Shown here one piece after another: positions 21,356-33,469 of a stretch of DNA of 64,000 bases (its first letter is position 1; every line of letters starts with the position of its first letter). Under the pieces are notes generated by a model. That model saw only the letters and a program-made list of their open reading frames with translations. It was not told the DNA's origin and made no database searches. The DNA lies in assembly GCA_036971475.1 (NCBI GenBank), contig JBAIZL010000006.1, positions 13,848,705 to 13,912,704 on the forward strand, given 5' to 3'. Origin of the DNA: Prosapia bicincta (Eukaryota; Arthropoda; Insecta; Hemiptera; Cercopidae). A program made the position numbers and the translations under genes.

Positions 21356-24300
21356 TATATATGTATCCTGGTTTTACGGTTACATTATAATAAAACTATG
21401 TCTTACATCGGAGGAACGTCTTTACGTCCAAGAGTATAATCGGATGTAATAAAAGAATATAAAGTCGAACTAAAGGAAAGAGATAATTAACTTTATTGTA
21501 GGTACATTACTCGTAAATATTTACAAAGTAATGAAGTAACAATAGAACGACCGAGGTAGTCTCCAAAATAGCAGTTATTTACAAAGATCCATTTCACATC
21601 TGTTGTTTGCCAGAAAAGGTAAAGATAGAACTTTCGATCATGTAGGCTTGCGTCGACTCATTGTTGTGGAACAAGATCTAACCAAACTTTGTTATTGTAT
21701 TAGGTCTGAATGTTTACTGAAAGTTAAGGAGTTTGGGGCCTGGCGAAGTAAACTACTTTAATAATATCTGCAGTCTCTCTCACTTCCATTCATAAGAGCG
21801 CGGCCATACGCTTTGAAGTTTATAGAATATTTTATAACTTACATATAGAAAAAAAAAATACACTAAAACTTAAAGACTTTTTTAGCAGAGTACTTTTATA
21901 ATATGAACTGAATGGTTTATTTTTAAGTATAAGGGCTTTCGGTTTTTAGTTTCTAAAAACATTCCAGTTATTCTTAGGTGAAAAACATAAATGACAATAC
22001 GTGCTTAGCATATTTACAAAACAATAAAATCCAAATAAAAAATAAATTATAGATAATAATTTTAAATAGGTATTATTTATTCCAATAACCTATTCCTAGA
22101 GAAAATATTTATAAATGTGGCAATTTATGAATTACTATATTAGTACCGTATGTCTCGAAGAGTATCATTTTCATATATAGTTGAACAAAATGTTTCCCTG
22201 GATAGAAGCTCGAATATATTATTTTCACATTAAAATAAGTCCATGTCTGAACATATGTAATTCCAAAAACCGTTTGGTTATAAACCAAAATATATTGCTA
22301 ATAAAAAAGTGACAATATTTTTAGGTTGTTACAGTCAATGAAAGGTGATTTTAATTAACAAATATATTATAATTAAATGATGAAGGAATTGTTCTAGAGA
22401 TAGACACTGCTTTCATTCATTATTTTTGTTATAAAGATTATATTCTATTAATTAAAATAATTATTATTTTCAATGTTTAATATTATTCTCAATAATTTTT
22501 AATAATTACACACAACTTATCAAAAATGACCAGTACGTGAAAGATTTCTATTCATACTATATTAGACTATTTCGTGATGAAATCAATTATTGTGCCCTTG
22601 ACGGATGGGATAGTAGTGAAATCATCTATAAAGGCAAATTGTTGTTCAAAAAGCACTGGGTAGATCGCTTGGAGTTTGTTTTAAATTCACTCCCAAGCTG
22701 AGGCTTTATTTGTTACATAAATTTATTTTTGGTACACAAATTTTATTTCCTTCGCGGAGGTAATGCACTATGAAATAGAACAACATTGAGACCGAGGAAA
22801 GACAAAATAAAGGAAAAAAGCTTTAATCAAGATTTAAAAGTAATTTGATGAGATATTAATTAGTAACCTAATATATCACAAGTTCATAAGAGAGTATTTA
22901 ATTCTAAAAATAAAGTTCAAGCAACCAAATCGATAGGAAAGCTGAGTGGATGATCATACAAGCAAAATTACGGAAAATACAGTATCATTACCAGAATGAT
23001 TTATACTTATTGCTGCGTCATCTTTAATTGCTGATAAGCTCGTTTGCTAGGATACGTTTCTGTAATAAGTGTTGCGGTCAAAACATAGCATTTAAGCAAG
23101 AGACAGCTGTTTAATTTTCAGTCTAATTGAAGTCGATAGAACTATTTTTAATAATAACATAATGCTCACTCTTTAACATTGTCTTTATCTAGGAAAAGGG
23201 ATAAAAATCGTAAAGACAATAAGGGAACTAGCATTAAATCTTAATATGTTTGGAAATTGAATTAAAAAGGATTGATAAGTGAACGATGAATCTAAACCTG
23301 GTTTTATTTTCAATTAAATGTTGTCTAATTTAGTTTCATACGTTTCACAGTAATCTTTCTTGTAACCCCTCCCCCCCCGGTGTTTTCTAATGCGTTTAGT
23401 TAGTTATAAAATACGTTTGTTAACGCATAAAATATTATTTACTCAATAGAAGACTTACCGAGTCGATTGTTTATATTAAACAATCTGGGCAGTCTGGCTG
23501 TCTAGCCAAATCGTTCTGAAGACAGACAGGTTACATTGAAGTTTTCGTTTGAATTTTCCATTGAAGGTTTAATATATATAAGGTTAAAATTTTAAACCTT
23601 ATAACTTTGATAATAATAATTTAAATTTTAAAAAAATTACAAATTATTAGACAACGTTAGGTCAAGACGCATACTGGCTACTTTCATACAGCCACTGATT
23701 TGTTTCTGTCAAATTACTTTGAAAAATCAAATTAAATTGCAATCGCTTGGTTTATTTAATGTACCTTGGGTTATTTACAAAATCGAAGTTTTACTCGGCT
23801 TTACTCTTTTACCATATTTATATTTTTAAATCTACAAATAAAAAACTATTTTAAAAAATTCACATACATATTTTCACTTGTTTGAATATTTAAAATTGAA
23901 TATAATATTTTTTAATTGTATTCAACCCAACACAAAGTTTACACATTAAAAACAGATTATGATTGGTTACAAGAATTTACTATGTCTCCCTCCCCAAAGC
24001 TATCTAATAACATTTTTGTAAACAAACATTTTGTTTTAAAATATTCCGCTTTTATTTTAGCTAATATAAAATAAATATTTATAGAACATGCTAAATTATT
24101 GCCAAGTATTAAACATGTTACATTCTAAACGCTCATTAGAGGTTTCGCCAATCATTATGTAATCATCTAATCTATGCTCTAATGAATGTTTTTATCAACA
24201 CATTCTATTCTATATGAAATGTATGAATAAAACAATGATTTATATGTTAAATACATAATATTATGGGAATTGGTTGAGGGTTAGGATTATACGTCTCAAG

Positions 24301-24440
24301 AGAATGGTACTTCAAAAGAAATTTAGTTACTAAATTTCAGTATAATTATTAATTACTTTTTCTTCAAATAAAATGAAATTATTAAAAATTATGGTAATAA
24401 TAATAAACACAGACACAATCTTTACTCACCATTTACTGAC
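21356..24440. other. Non-coding region
   Basis: No recognised gene or element. AT-rich with no long ORF. A C-rich stretch (23370-23380) is the only compositional oddity noticed. Confidence 0.5.
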
Positions 24441-24451
24441 ATTAATAGTTA

Positions 24452-24680
24452 ATGGAGTCTGTTTTAAATATAAAATGGCGATTAAAACAGACTCTACGTA
24501 TAGGAAAACAAGTTGAGACCCCAAGGGATGTTGGCAGAGTAAAACGAACCAACCTAAAACAACAGTTTAAAATTACTTCCTTAGCAATTTGTGTGCAAAT
24601 TATTTCAGAAGATTACCTTGGTGTTTATAAAATCAAATTATCTGCAACACTATTCCCAAACTTGTTCAAGCTATAGTACT
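24452..24680. repeat. Dispersed repeat E, copy 1
   Basis: This matches 39290-39515 in the same orientation: 'agggatgtt.g.agagtaaaa', 'cagtatttaaaattact' type block, 'agcaatttgtgtg.aaattatttcag' and 'caagct.......tagt' at the end. The 74-codon ORF here (24452-24676) is not kept in the other copy and is not regarded as coding. Confidence 0.6.
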
Positions 24681-24778
24681 TTATTACTTACTTACCATTT
24701 ATTATTTTGGCTTATGTGGTATTTATGAAATAATAGGGTATATATGTACATGACCAATATCCGTGTACAGACCAACAC

Positions 24779-24781
24779 ACG

Positions 24782-24827
<46 letters not shown>
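24779..24827. repeat. (CA)n microsatellite
   Basis: A nearly pure CA run. Confidence 0.95.
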
Positions 24828-24828
<1 letters not shown>

Positions 24829-24839
24829 CCACGCCTAGG

Positions 24840-25640
24840 GAATCATATTATAAACAGTACAATAAACTTTAACCAATATATGAAATGATGTATGTAGATG
24901 GTATTCCTTTCCAGGATTACAGACAGTTTTTTTTTAATTCACCATATCTACTACAAACATAATTTATAAATATTCTATTCAATTCACTTTACTTCTTAAT
25001 ATAACCTGGCAAAAGCCAGAAACCTATTGCCAAACCTTACCACAGCACTGACAAATTACCAATGTAAGAGTCAAAAATATCAGCAAGTATAATTATTTAA
25101 CAAATAAAACTGGTGATAATTGGAAACACGAAGTAATAAATAATATCTACCAAATAAAAACAATAAACGTCAATATTTACGACTTACAACTTACACTAGT
25201 TTAGACTACTATTTAGCTATTTCAAACTATTACCTAATATTTTTCTTACGTTTACAAAGAAAAACAATTTTAGTACATGATATCTCAACAAAATTATGTA
25301 ATTAAAATAGAACTACGCAATATTGCAAATTAATTTCACATCACTATGGAAGCTCTCACACTAGACATTTTTTCAATATATTTCAGTACTAAACTATGTG
25401 ATTGCTTTAAATGATATTTAGCGTCAAACGTCTGTGATTGAGAATTTTTAATGTAATAAAAATAACATATTAAAATTTTTTAATTAAAATAATTTTGTTT
25501 TTGTAGGTAAACATAGAAGAAGTTTTGTAAAGAAGAATAATAGCAAAACTCACTTAATGTCTATGCAGTGTTTTATCAAATATGTATGAATAATTATCTC
25601 TCCTTTTTTTCGATTTAACATGGAAATAATATTATAATAA
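24840..25640. other. Non-coding region
   Basis: AT-rich with short A/T stretches. No ORF, repeat or structure noticed. Confidence 0.5.
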
Positions 25641-25651
25641 AGTAATTCGTC

Positions 25652-25662
25652 TTTCTCTCTCA

Positions 25663-25726
<64 letters not shown>
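25652..25726. repeat. Compound (CT)n(TA)n microsatellite
   Basis: CT repeats (25652-25686) pass directly into TA repeats (25687-25726). Confidence 0.95.
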
Positions 25727-25728
<2 letters not shown>

Positions 25729-25735
25729 TGATATG

Positions 25736-25870
25736 TATTCTTGTAAAATAGTTATTAAATTAAAAATCTTTCAAAAACAATAATACTTTTAATGCATATA
25801 TTATTCAAAGCTATTCGCCGATAAAACAGTACCAGCATTTTCTGGAAATTAATTATTTAACAAAATATGT
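25736..25870 (-). mobile_element. PLE 3' tail with degenerate hammerhead
   Basis: The minus strand carries AATGCTGGTACTG, a long loop, CGGCGAATAGCTTTGAAT, clearly related to the hammerhead module at 58089-58133 (GTTGGTACTG...CGAAAAGCTTTGAAT). The first box is degenerate. The tail borders (CT)n(TA)n as other PLE tails border (TA)n. Confidence 0.55.
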
Positions 25871-25927
25871 TTACAAAAATTCAAAAATTTGTGCGTTAAA
25901 AGTTTTCTTGTTTTTGAAATATTTTAA

Positions 25928-25931
<4 letters not shown>

Positions 25932-25974
<43 letters not shown>
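25932..25974. repeat. (TA)n microsatellite
   Basis: A pure TA run at the end of the PLE-type tail that follows on the minus strand. Confidence 0.95.
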
Positions 25975-25975
<1 letters not shown>

Positions 25976-26185
25976 GCTGATCCGTATTCCTTCACGGATC
26001 TAAATATATATTGAATAGTTATTATCTGGAGTAAATCCGTTCATTTTGCAGTGCATAAAATCGCAGTTCCGACGTTTCGCTAGAATCTCAGCTAGCATTG
26101 ACGAGGTGACCCAACAACAGTTGAAGAGCGAGACCAACAGCATTTTATGGACTGCATAATGTACGGATGTACTCCGGATAATAAC
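25975..26185 (-). mobile_element. PLE-type tail, second subfamily, copy 1
   Basis: A near copy lies at 46388-46560, and both border (TA)n. On the minus strand a GCTAG/CTAGC hairpin is followed by GAAACGTC, the layout of stem II, the second core box and a palindromic ACGT helix III with C at the cleavage position. The first box reads CGTCAAT, not CTGATGA. Downstream text (AACTGCGATTTTATGCA) is shared by both copies. The ribozyme identity is inferred. Confidence 0.5.
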
Positions 26186-26201
26186 TATTCATCATCATCA
26201 T

Positions 26202-26202
<1 letters not shown>

Positions 26203-26235
<33 letters not shown>

Positions 26236-26240
26236 TGTGT
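26203..26240. repeat. (TG)n microsatellite
   Basis: A TG run following an ATC repeat. A short ORF read through it (26147-26392) is a product of the repeat. Confidence 0.9.
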
Positions 26241-27089
26241 TTGTGTTCACGTGTGCGCGCGCGAGTGTAAAACCATTTAATAATTCCAATATAACGTTGG
26301 ATAAATTGGGATATTATTTACAACCAACACAATCAGTAAGCCAGAATGTCGAAACTAAATTTGAAAACTTGCCAATAAAGAGTTTATTTTAGGTTTTCTG
26401 TTGAAAACACATAATTATAAATAAAGAGTTTACTGTGTATTTTTCTTTTAAATGAATGCCTAATCTGTATGTACATCCTTTACTGTAATAGTATTTCCTT
26501 TTGTTAAGCTCACTTTATTTGGGTAATCTCTTTTTTATTTTAGGTCGTAAAACCCTTAATGCGCTCCAAAGGTCAGTAGACCTAATTTGTTTTTAATGTG
26601 AGTTGTAAAAACATTTGAGGCGAATAGAGTAATTTAGACAAAGAACTTACACTTATATAAATGTACTACAACCTAATAATTATGTTTATAAATTTAGAGC
26701 TGCTGTTCCTTTAATTATTTATACCAAAAATAGTTTTTGGAAAAACCTTATTCCAAATACAATTTAATTTGCCGGTTCTAAAATATTATCAAAATTTAGA
26801 AACAAATATCCTGAAATAAACCCAAAAGCATTAGTTCCATAGATAATGTATTAGTTATCTTCATATTTATAAAAAAAAATAAAATATTTATTCAAATATA
26901 TCCTCGTGAACTCTTCAAAAATAAGTTCAAAACAACAACTTATTTGCAATATAAAAAACATTTTGAGAATATAGTGTTGTATAAACAACGAGTTATGAGT
27001 ATTAATGTCCCTGCTGTTGTAGGCGCATTTTCTTTGCTATCTTCTGCTACCAAACCGCATATGAATACTGCCATCGCTGTATCTTCATT

Positions 27090-27660
27090 CTTTAGTTGAT
27101 TGTGTAGCATTTTCTTCCGTGCACTCTTCTCTTCTCAGTTTCATTAATGATCCGAAGCAATCATTATCTGTCCTTCCAAGAAGGAGTAATCTAAAACGAG
27201 TCAGTGGACCGCATAGCAAAGGTCGGCAGTGAACATTGCCCTATGCCTGAAACTACACTCTCACGTTATCGGGTGATGGTGGATTCTGTGTTGACTGTAG
27301 AGTGGTTGCAGAAAGCACTGACTTTTTACGCCCTTCATTTAAATCTCCCCAAAAGAATCGCCAGTTTTGCCGCGAGAGCAAGGATTGAGCATCTGGTGAC
27401 TCAGGGTTACCAGAAAGTTTTAATTTTGCGGATACTCTCTTCTGACTTGCGTGCGGGGAGAAGAAGGAAATTGTGAAGTACGTATTCATTTAATGCGGCT
27501 GTCCTTAACTAGCCACAGATATACTCAGAGGGAATCGTCCTGAAAACCCGCTCATATTGGACCCTGGCAGAAGCAGTGTACACAAGACATCGGGCATCGG
27601 CTGTATTAAGCATCTGGGTCCCTGTTGGAAGAACAAGAAGAAGCAACTATACCACACTTA
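27090..27660. other. Unrecognised GC-richer patch
   Basis: The patch is visibly less AT-rich than its surroundings and open in several frames, the longest being 90 codons on plus (27204-27476) and 78 codons on minus (27253-27489). Neither translation resembles a family I know. It could be a decayed element or an isolated exon relic. No splice sites or flanking repeats decide this. Confidence 0.3.
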
Positions 27661-27699
27661 TACATCTAAGAAACATTGTCAGACGAGAGAAAAATTTTC

Positions 27700-29305
<1,606 letters not shown>

Positions 29306-29369
29306 TATATATATTTTAGTTTTTTATTTATTATATACAAAATTATTTTTTTGCATGATAATAAAAAGC

Positions 29370-29460
29370 AACTGGGGTTTTCAAATACAAGATTTTTTAT
29401 TAATTTCTATTTAAATCTTTAAGTAGATAGATAGTCCAACATCATCAGGAAAGAATTTTA
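29370..29460 (-). mobile_element. PLE 3' tail, decayed hammerhead
   Basis: The minus strand has TTTCCTGATGATGTTGG, the 5' half of the hammerhead module seen intact at 58089-58133, but the second half (CGAAAAGCTT) is lost. The words 'tacaagat.ttttattaattt' on the plus strand match the tails at 29905 and 39765. Confidence 0.6.
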
Positions 29461-29798
29461 AATAATAATGCAAGATATACAACATATGTTAATTAGAATC
29501 ACATGTTGCTATGTTTATAGATATTTTCATGTTTTTCTTGTTGACGTAACATTAGAGACATTGAATATAGTATCAAACTTAGAATGTATTTGCATTTGTT
29601 CATTTATTAATTTGTTATTATTACTGTATCTATATACAGTAACTTCGAATGCTTCACAGTGTTCCTTCTTAATTCTTTACTACTTTCTAAGTTTCTATTC
29701 CTAAGTTTCATATTTTCAATATTTGGAAGTTAGTGATTATTATTAATACAAATATTTGAAAAATGTTGTATTATTGTATACAATATTTATTATTTTGT

Positions 29799-29802
<4 letters not shown>

Positions 29803-29862
<60 letters not shown>
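29803..29862. repeat. (TA)n microsatellite
   Basis: A pure TA run directly at the end of the PLE tail at 29863-29990. Confidence 0.95.
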
Positions 29863-29866
<4 letters not shown>

Positions 29867-29990
29867 CGTTTTCTTGTTTAATAATTTAAAACAACATACG
29901 TTATTCAAATACAAGAATATTTATTAATTTATATCCAAAGCTTTTCGTTGGTAAACGAGTATCAACATCATCCCAACAACCTATGTTGTT
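29863..29990 (-). mobile_element. PLE 3' tail with hammerhead-like motif
   Basis: The minus strand reads GATGATGTTG, a loop, TTTACCAACGAAAAGCTTTGGAT and then the tail words ending in aaaacgtataa against (TA)n. The first core box is GGGATGA, two bases off CTGATGA; GAAA and the AAGCTT palindrome are intact. Confidence 0.65.
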
Positions 29991-30122
29991 TAAAAAAAAA
30001 AAATATATATATATATTTTTTAATTTTGTAATCCACTACGTTCCGTGAATCTTATTAATCACTTAAACAGTAGTTTATGACTATCCGAACTTTATATTTA
30101 GTAAATTTGTTAAAACTTACTG

Positions 30123-30168
30123 AGACAGAACGCTTTCGATCGCTATGTGCCGATCTTCATCAGTGTCT
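30123..30168 (-). ncRNA. Hammerhead ribozyme, intact core
   Basis: On the minus strand: stem I AGACA/TGTCT (five pairs), CTGATGA (30157-30163), stem II GATCG/CGATC with an eight-base loop, GAAA (30137-30134), helix III AGCGTT pairing with itself through G-U pairs, then C before the predicted cleavage site. One A stands unpaired between the first box and stem II. It lies just after the stop of the GIY-YIG frame, where PLEs are known to carry hammerheads. Confidence 0.7.
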
Positions 30169-30246
30169 TCTGCTTGGAGATGTTGGATCAAGCGGTGACG
30201 GTTTTAAAGGTAGGCTTTCGATATTATCAAAGAGTATGTGTGATTT

Positions 30247-30495
30247 CTATTGTGTTTTTTCGTTTAATATGTTTGTATTTTGTGTTTTTGTGTGTCTGTA
30301 AATTTCATATTGTTCTAGTGTATTGAGATGTGGTCGTTTTTTGTTGATGTGTAGAATTTCTAAATTATGATAAATGTCTGTGTATTTGTGTCCTGTTTCT
30401 TTTAAGTGATTGTAAAATGTTGAGTTGGTGTTATGTTTGTGTTCTTCTACTCTTTGTTTAACGTTGCGACCTGTTTGTCCAATGTAGAATTTGTT
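30247..30495 (-). pseudogene. PLE GIY-YIG endonuclease fragment
   Basis: The minus-strand frame reads NKFYIGQTGRNVKQRVEEH near its start and continues without a stop for about 82 codons, ending TAG at 30247-30249. YIGQTGR plus the following Arg and Glu-His are the second half of a GIY-YIG domain; the first half (GIY) is cut off by the microsatellite. LEQYEIY near the end is a conserved PLE C-terminal word also found in the copies at 36190 and 32080. Confidence 0.8.
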
Positions 30496-30500
30496 ATATA

Positions 30501-30504
30501 TATA

Positions 30505-30559
<55 letters not shown>

Positions 30560-30563
30560 GTGT
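30501..30563. repeat. (TG)n(AG)n microsatellite
   Basis: TG repeats pass into AG repeats, truncating PLE-2. Confidence 0.95.
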
Positions 30564-31465
30564 GTGAGAGTGTTTATAGTTCTATCATGTAATAAAATAT
30601 ATAAATTAGGTTTTGTATAATTAATAAAGCTCCATTTAAATAGAACACTTATGACTAAATTGCTTGGAAGAACTAATAAAATAAAAGAGAACAATAAGTG
30701 ATAAATAATAACGCAACTAACAAGTTATCTATCACATTTGACTATCTTTGAAAGATGGGAGTTAGTTTAATGTTTACCGGTTTTCTTGTTAGTTGGGGTG
30801 TAACGTAGGTTCAATTTTATAAGTAAAGGACTGTGATTGGTTCTTTAAGGTGAAGTGCGTTTAGGCTATCTCTTTTGGTAAGATTTCAAAAGTCATGACG
30901 AAATGTTTGCTCAGAAGCCTCACTGATTGACTTTTGGAACGGAAACTGTTTTCAAAACAATAATTAACACCCGATTTTAATTAATTATAGTTCTAAATTG
31001 GTATTCGTTGTAGCAGACTTTCGTTGTAGCTATATTTTCTGTACATATAGGCTATACTGAGGGAAATGTACGTTTCACTAGGTTATCTGTCTATAATGGT
31101 TGTGTGATCTACTTTTCCATACTTGACATTCTGGTGTATATTTGTATTATGGGTTGTTGGGAGGTAACGACGCGACACGTTTCCTGTTCCAAGTGGAAGC
31201 ATTAAATGATTCAAAACAGAATAATACTTTTATCCCACATTCTGAATTGGGTTTCAGACTTCTATTGCTGCACATACTGCTCCTGGAATAGTATAGGTGT
31301 TTGTTACTCACTTCAAAAACGTATCTTGAAGTCCGCAAATGTCTGTCTTTAACGAACGATGTTCCTAACGAAATGTTTAGTTTCGAAATGTTTGATCCGA
31401 TCTGAAAATTTTCGTTTCGTTTTTTTCAATTCCTAATATTAGTTCACACTCGTCTTATATATACA

Positions 31466-31466
<1 letters not shown>

Positions 31467-31507
<41 letters not shown>
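31467..31507. repeat. (TA)n microsatellite
   Basis: A pure TA run with no clear PLE tail beside it. Confidence 0.9.
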
Positions 31508-31510
<3 letters not shown>

Positions 31511-31689
31511 GTTCAAATTTTCAATTATTAATCAAATACTATTTATTAATTAATCCATAAAATATATTTTTTTTTTAATTGTAGGAGACGGGATTTGACG
31601 TTACATTTTTTGTAAAAGTACGCCTATGTATGAGAAAAATATTATTTTCAATTTATATAATATTTGTTTCATTTTCATATGCCCATACC

Positions 31690-31784
31690 GTTTATTTATA
31701 GTGTAAAGTGGAGGGGTGTGGGTGGATTTCATCTCAAAAAGAGGGGGCGTGAACGCAAAAAGTTTGGCAACCCCTGCTATAAAG
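31690..31784 (-). mobile_element. hAT-like terminus
   Basis: Read on the minus strand, the end at 31776 is CAGGGGTTGCCAAACTTTTT, the kind of terminal inverted repeat found in hAT transposons. The matching other end was not found nearby, so this is a fragment or the element is truncated. CTATAAAG (31777-31784) would be one copy of the 8-bp duplication. Confidence 0.55.
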
Positions 31785-31789
31785 AAACG

Positions 31790-32290
31790 CATAAAAATCT
31801 TTCAACAATAAACAGGCAAATATAAACCCTCCAGTATACTCAACATAACCAATAACGAATACCCCTGCTTATACAGTGGCCAAACGGATAGACCCTTAGC
31901 ACAAGATACAAAAAACACATCAACGACATAAAAAACCAATATTCAAAATCCAGCTGCGCAACACCTGTACAATACTGTCAACACACATTCAAAACATAAA
32001 TATTAACTTAAATATTCTCCTGATATTAAACCAGAGTAAAATCCTGACCATTACCAAAATTTGAAATGTACAAACTTCACACTACACAAAAACGACCACA
32101 ATACTATGATATCCTTAACCTCGCAAACCTCCAATACCTTTTCTCATTACCTAGTGCACAACCCACCTAACCCATAGCCTTCCCCACCTGTAAACCATAC
32201 GCTTGTAACCTTGAGAGTTCGCCAACAGTAGCGAATTACCTTCGTTAATGATACGTCGGTATCGAAACGAGTCAGCAAAGAGATATTTTA
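31790..32290 (+). pseudogene. PLE GIY-YIG relic with hammerhead-like end (PLE-3)
   Basis: The plus strand encodes ...LYSGQTDRPLAQ, then in another frame RYKKHINDIKNQYS..., a GIY-YIG domain with one frameshift near 31905 and a Tyr-Ser change in YIG. Farther on FEMYKLHTTQKR matches the PLE C-terminal word. At 32235-32275 a GATAC/GTATC hairpin, GAAA and CGAGTC follow TTAATGA, a hammerhead with two changes in the first box. The relic starts a few bases after the hAT-like end. Confidence 0.65.
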
Positions 32291-32509
32291 CATAGTTTCT
32301 CCAAAATGTACTTACGGAAAAAAATGCCAACATATTACAAAATGATGTGTTCCGCATTTAAAAAGCAGTTAAAATCAACTTCACTATTTTCACAATTATT
32401 ACAATCTTATTTTACTTTCAGAGTTTGTTGTGCGTTACGGACCTACATTTGTTCCTCCATTAACGCACCCTCACTCGTGATTATATATACATTTTCTGAC
32501 GTGTAAACA

Positions 32510-32660
32510 TACGGGCGTCGCTGGATATAATGTGGGGGGACTCTATACACTGAGTGTATCATACCTCCCATTGTAAATAGGAGAACGTGATCGTGGAGAC
32601 GGAACAGTAGTCACATGCGGGCGGAAGTAGACACCTGCATTCCGAAGTGAAAAATATTCT
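32510..32660. other. Unrecognised GC-richer patch
   Basis: About 150 bp of GC-richer sequence without an ORF or a second copy in the window. Confidence 0.25.
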
Positions 32661-32799
32661 TGAACAGGGACACTTATCAACAATAACATATGTTGGTGAA
32701 GTTTTAAAATAGAATCGCTCTGATGGACCTTTTGAAATTTTAACAGTTAAATTGATAACATTTAATTATTAACACTCATTTTAAGGAGTTTGGCTGTAT

Positions 32800-33460
32800 A
32801 AACTCACTGAGTATCTAGTAGTAGGCAAAGACGAGATTGGCAACCTTAGCTTTGGCAGCAGCGAAATCAAGGGGGTATAAAAGTGCAAAAATTTAGAAGG
32901 TTATTCTTTAATAAGGAAAGCGATAGTAAAGATAAAATCAGGAAACAATAAACAAAGTCAGAGCAGTGACACAAAACCTAAACTCCCTTCTCGTCAAAAG
33001 ACAAACATGAAAGAATCAAAGAAACACATTTATAAAGTACTGTCAGAGAGCTACATTCTAAGGGTAAGAGGTACGGGATGTTACCTAAGCTAATAATAAC
33101 AAACAAATAACAATAGGAATGGAGTGTTTACGATGAAGCTGCGGTAAATCGACACTTGAGAGGGTTAGAAATATACAAGTTTGTAACGAATTGGAGATGG
33201 ATAGAGGTATAAGGGAGGAGATAGAGTGAAGGCAATTGACATGGTTTGGGCATGTAAAGAGGATGACAGAATGCAGGTGGCCACAAAAGGTACAAGAGTG
33301 AATTACCTCTGAGAAAAGAAAGAGAGGGTGGCCACAAAGAAGTTGGCAAGCTTTATCATCGACGTAGCAATGACTCCGAGAACCGTAGACGAGGCATTAA
33401 CGAATGACAAAGGAAATTGGAATTTGGAGGTAGAGAGGCGGAGTCAGCTGTAATAGATCC
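32800..33460 (+). pseudogene. LINE ORF2 C-terminal relic (Jockey/CR1/RTE-like)
   Basis: Pieces of a LINE C-terminus are readable on the plus strand in changing frames. KLTEYLVVGKDEIG is near 32806, then a KKHIYKVLSES block, MECLRRSCGKSTLERVRN near 33120, RQLTWFGHVKRMTECRWPQKVQE near 33232-33302, KRKRGWPQRSWQ near 33318 and NWNLEVERR near 33417. The WFGHV..RM...RWP and RKRG.P..SW words are typical of the region after the reverse transcriptase in these clades. Several stops and frameshifts make it a dead relic; the clade is not resolved. Confidence 0.7.
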
Positions 33461-33469
33461 GTTGTAAAC

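Larger units (their letters stand above)
30060..30500 (-). mobile_element. PLE 3' fragment with GIY-YIG and hammerhead (PLE-2)
   Basis: A minus-strand fragment: GIY-YIG coding sequence (30247-30495), about 80 bp of spacer, then a hammerhead with an intact core (30123-30168). The 5' end is lost at a (TG)n(AG)n microsatellite (30501-30563). This is a different PLE subfamily from PLE-1, closer to the copies at 31790 and 36190. Confidence 0.8.
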
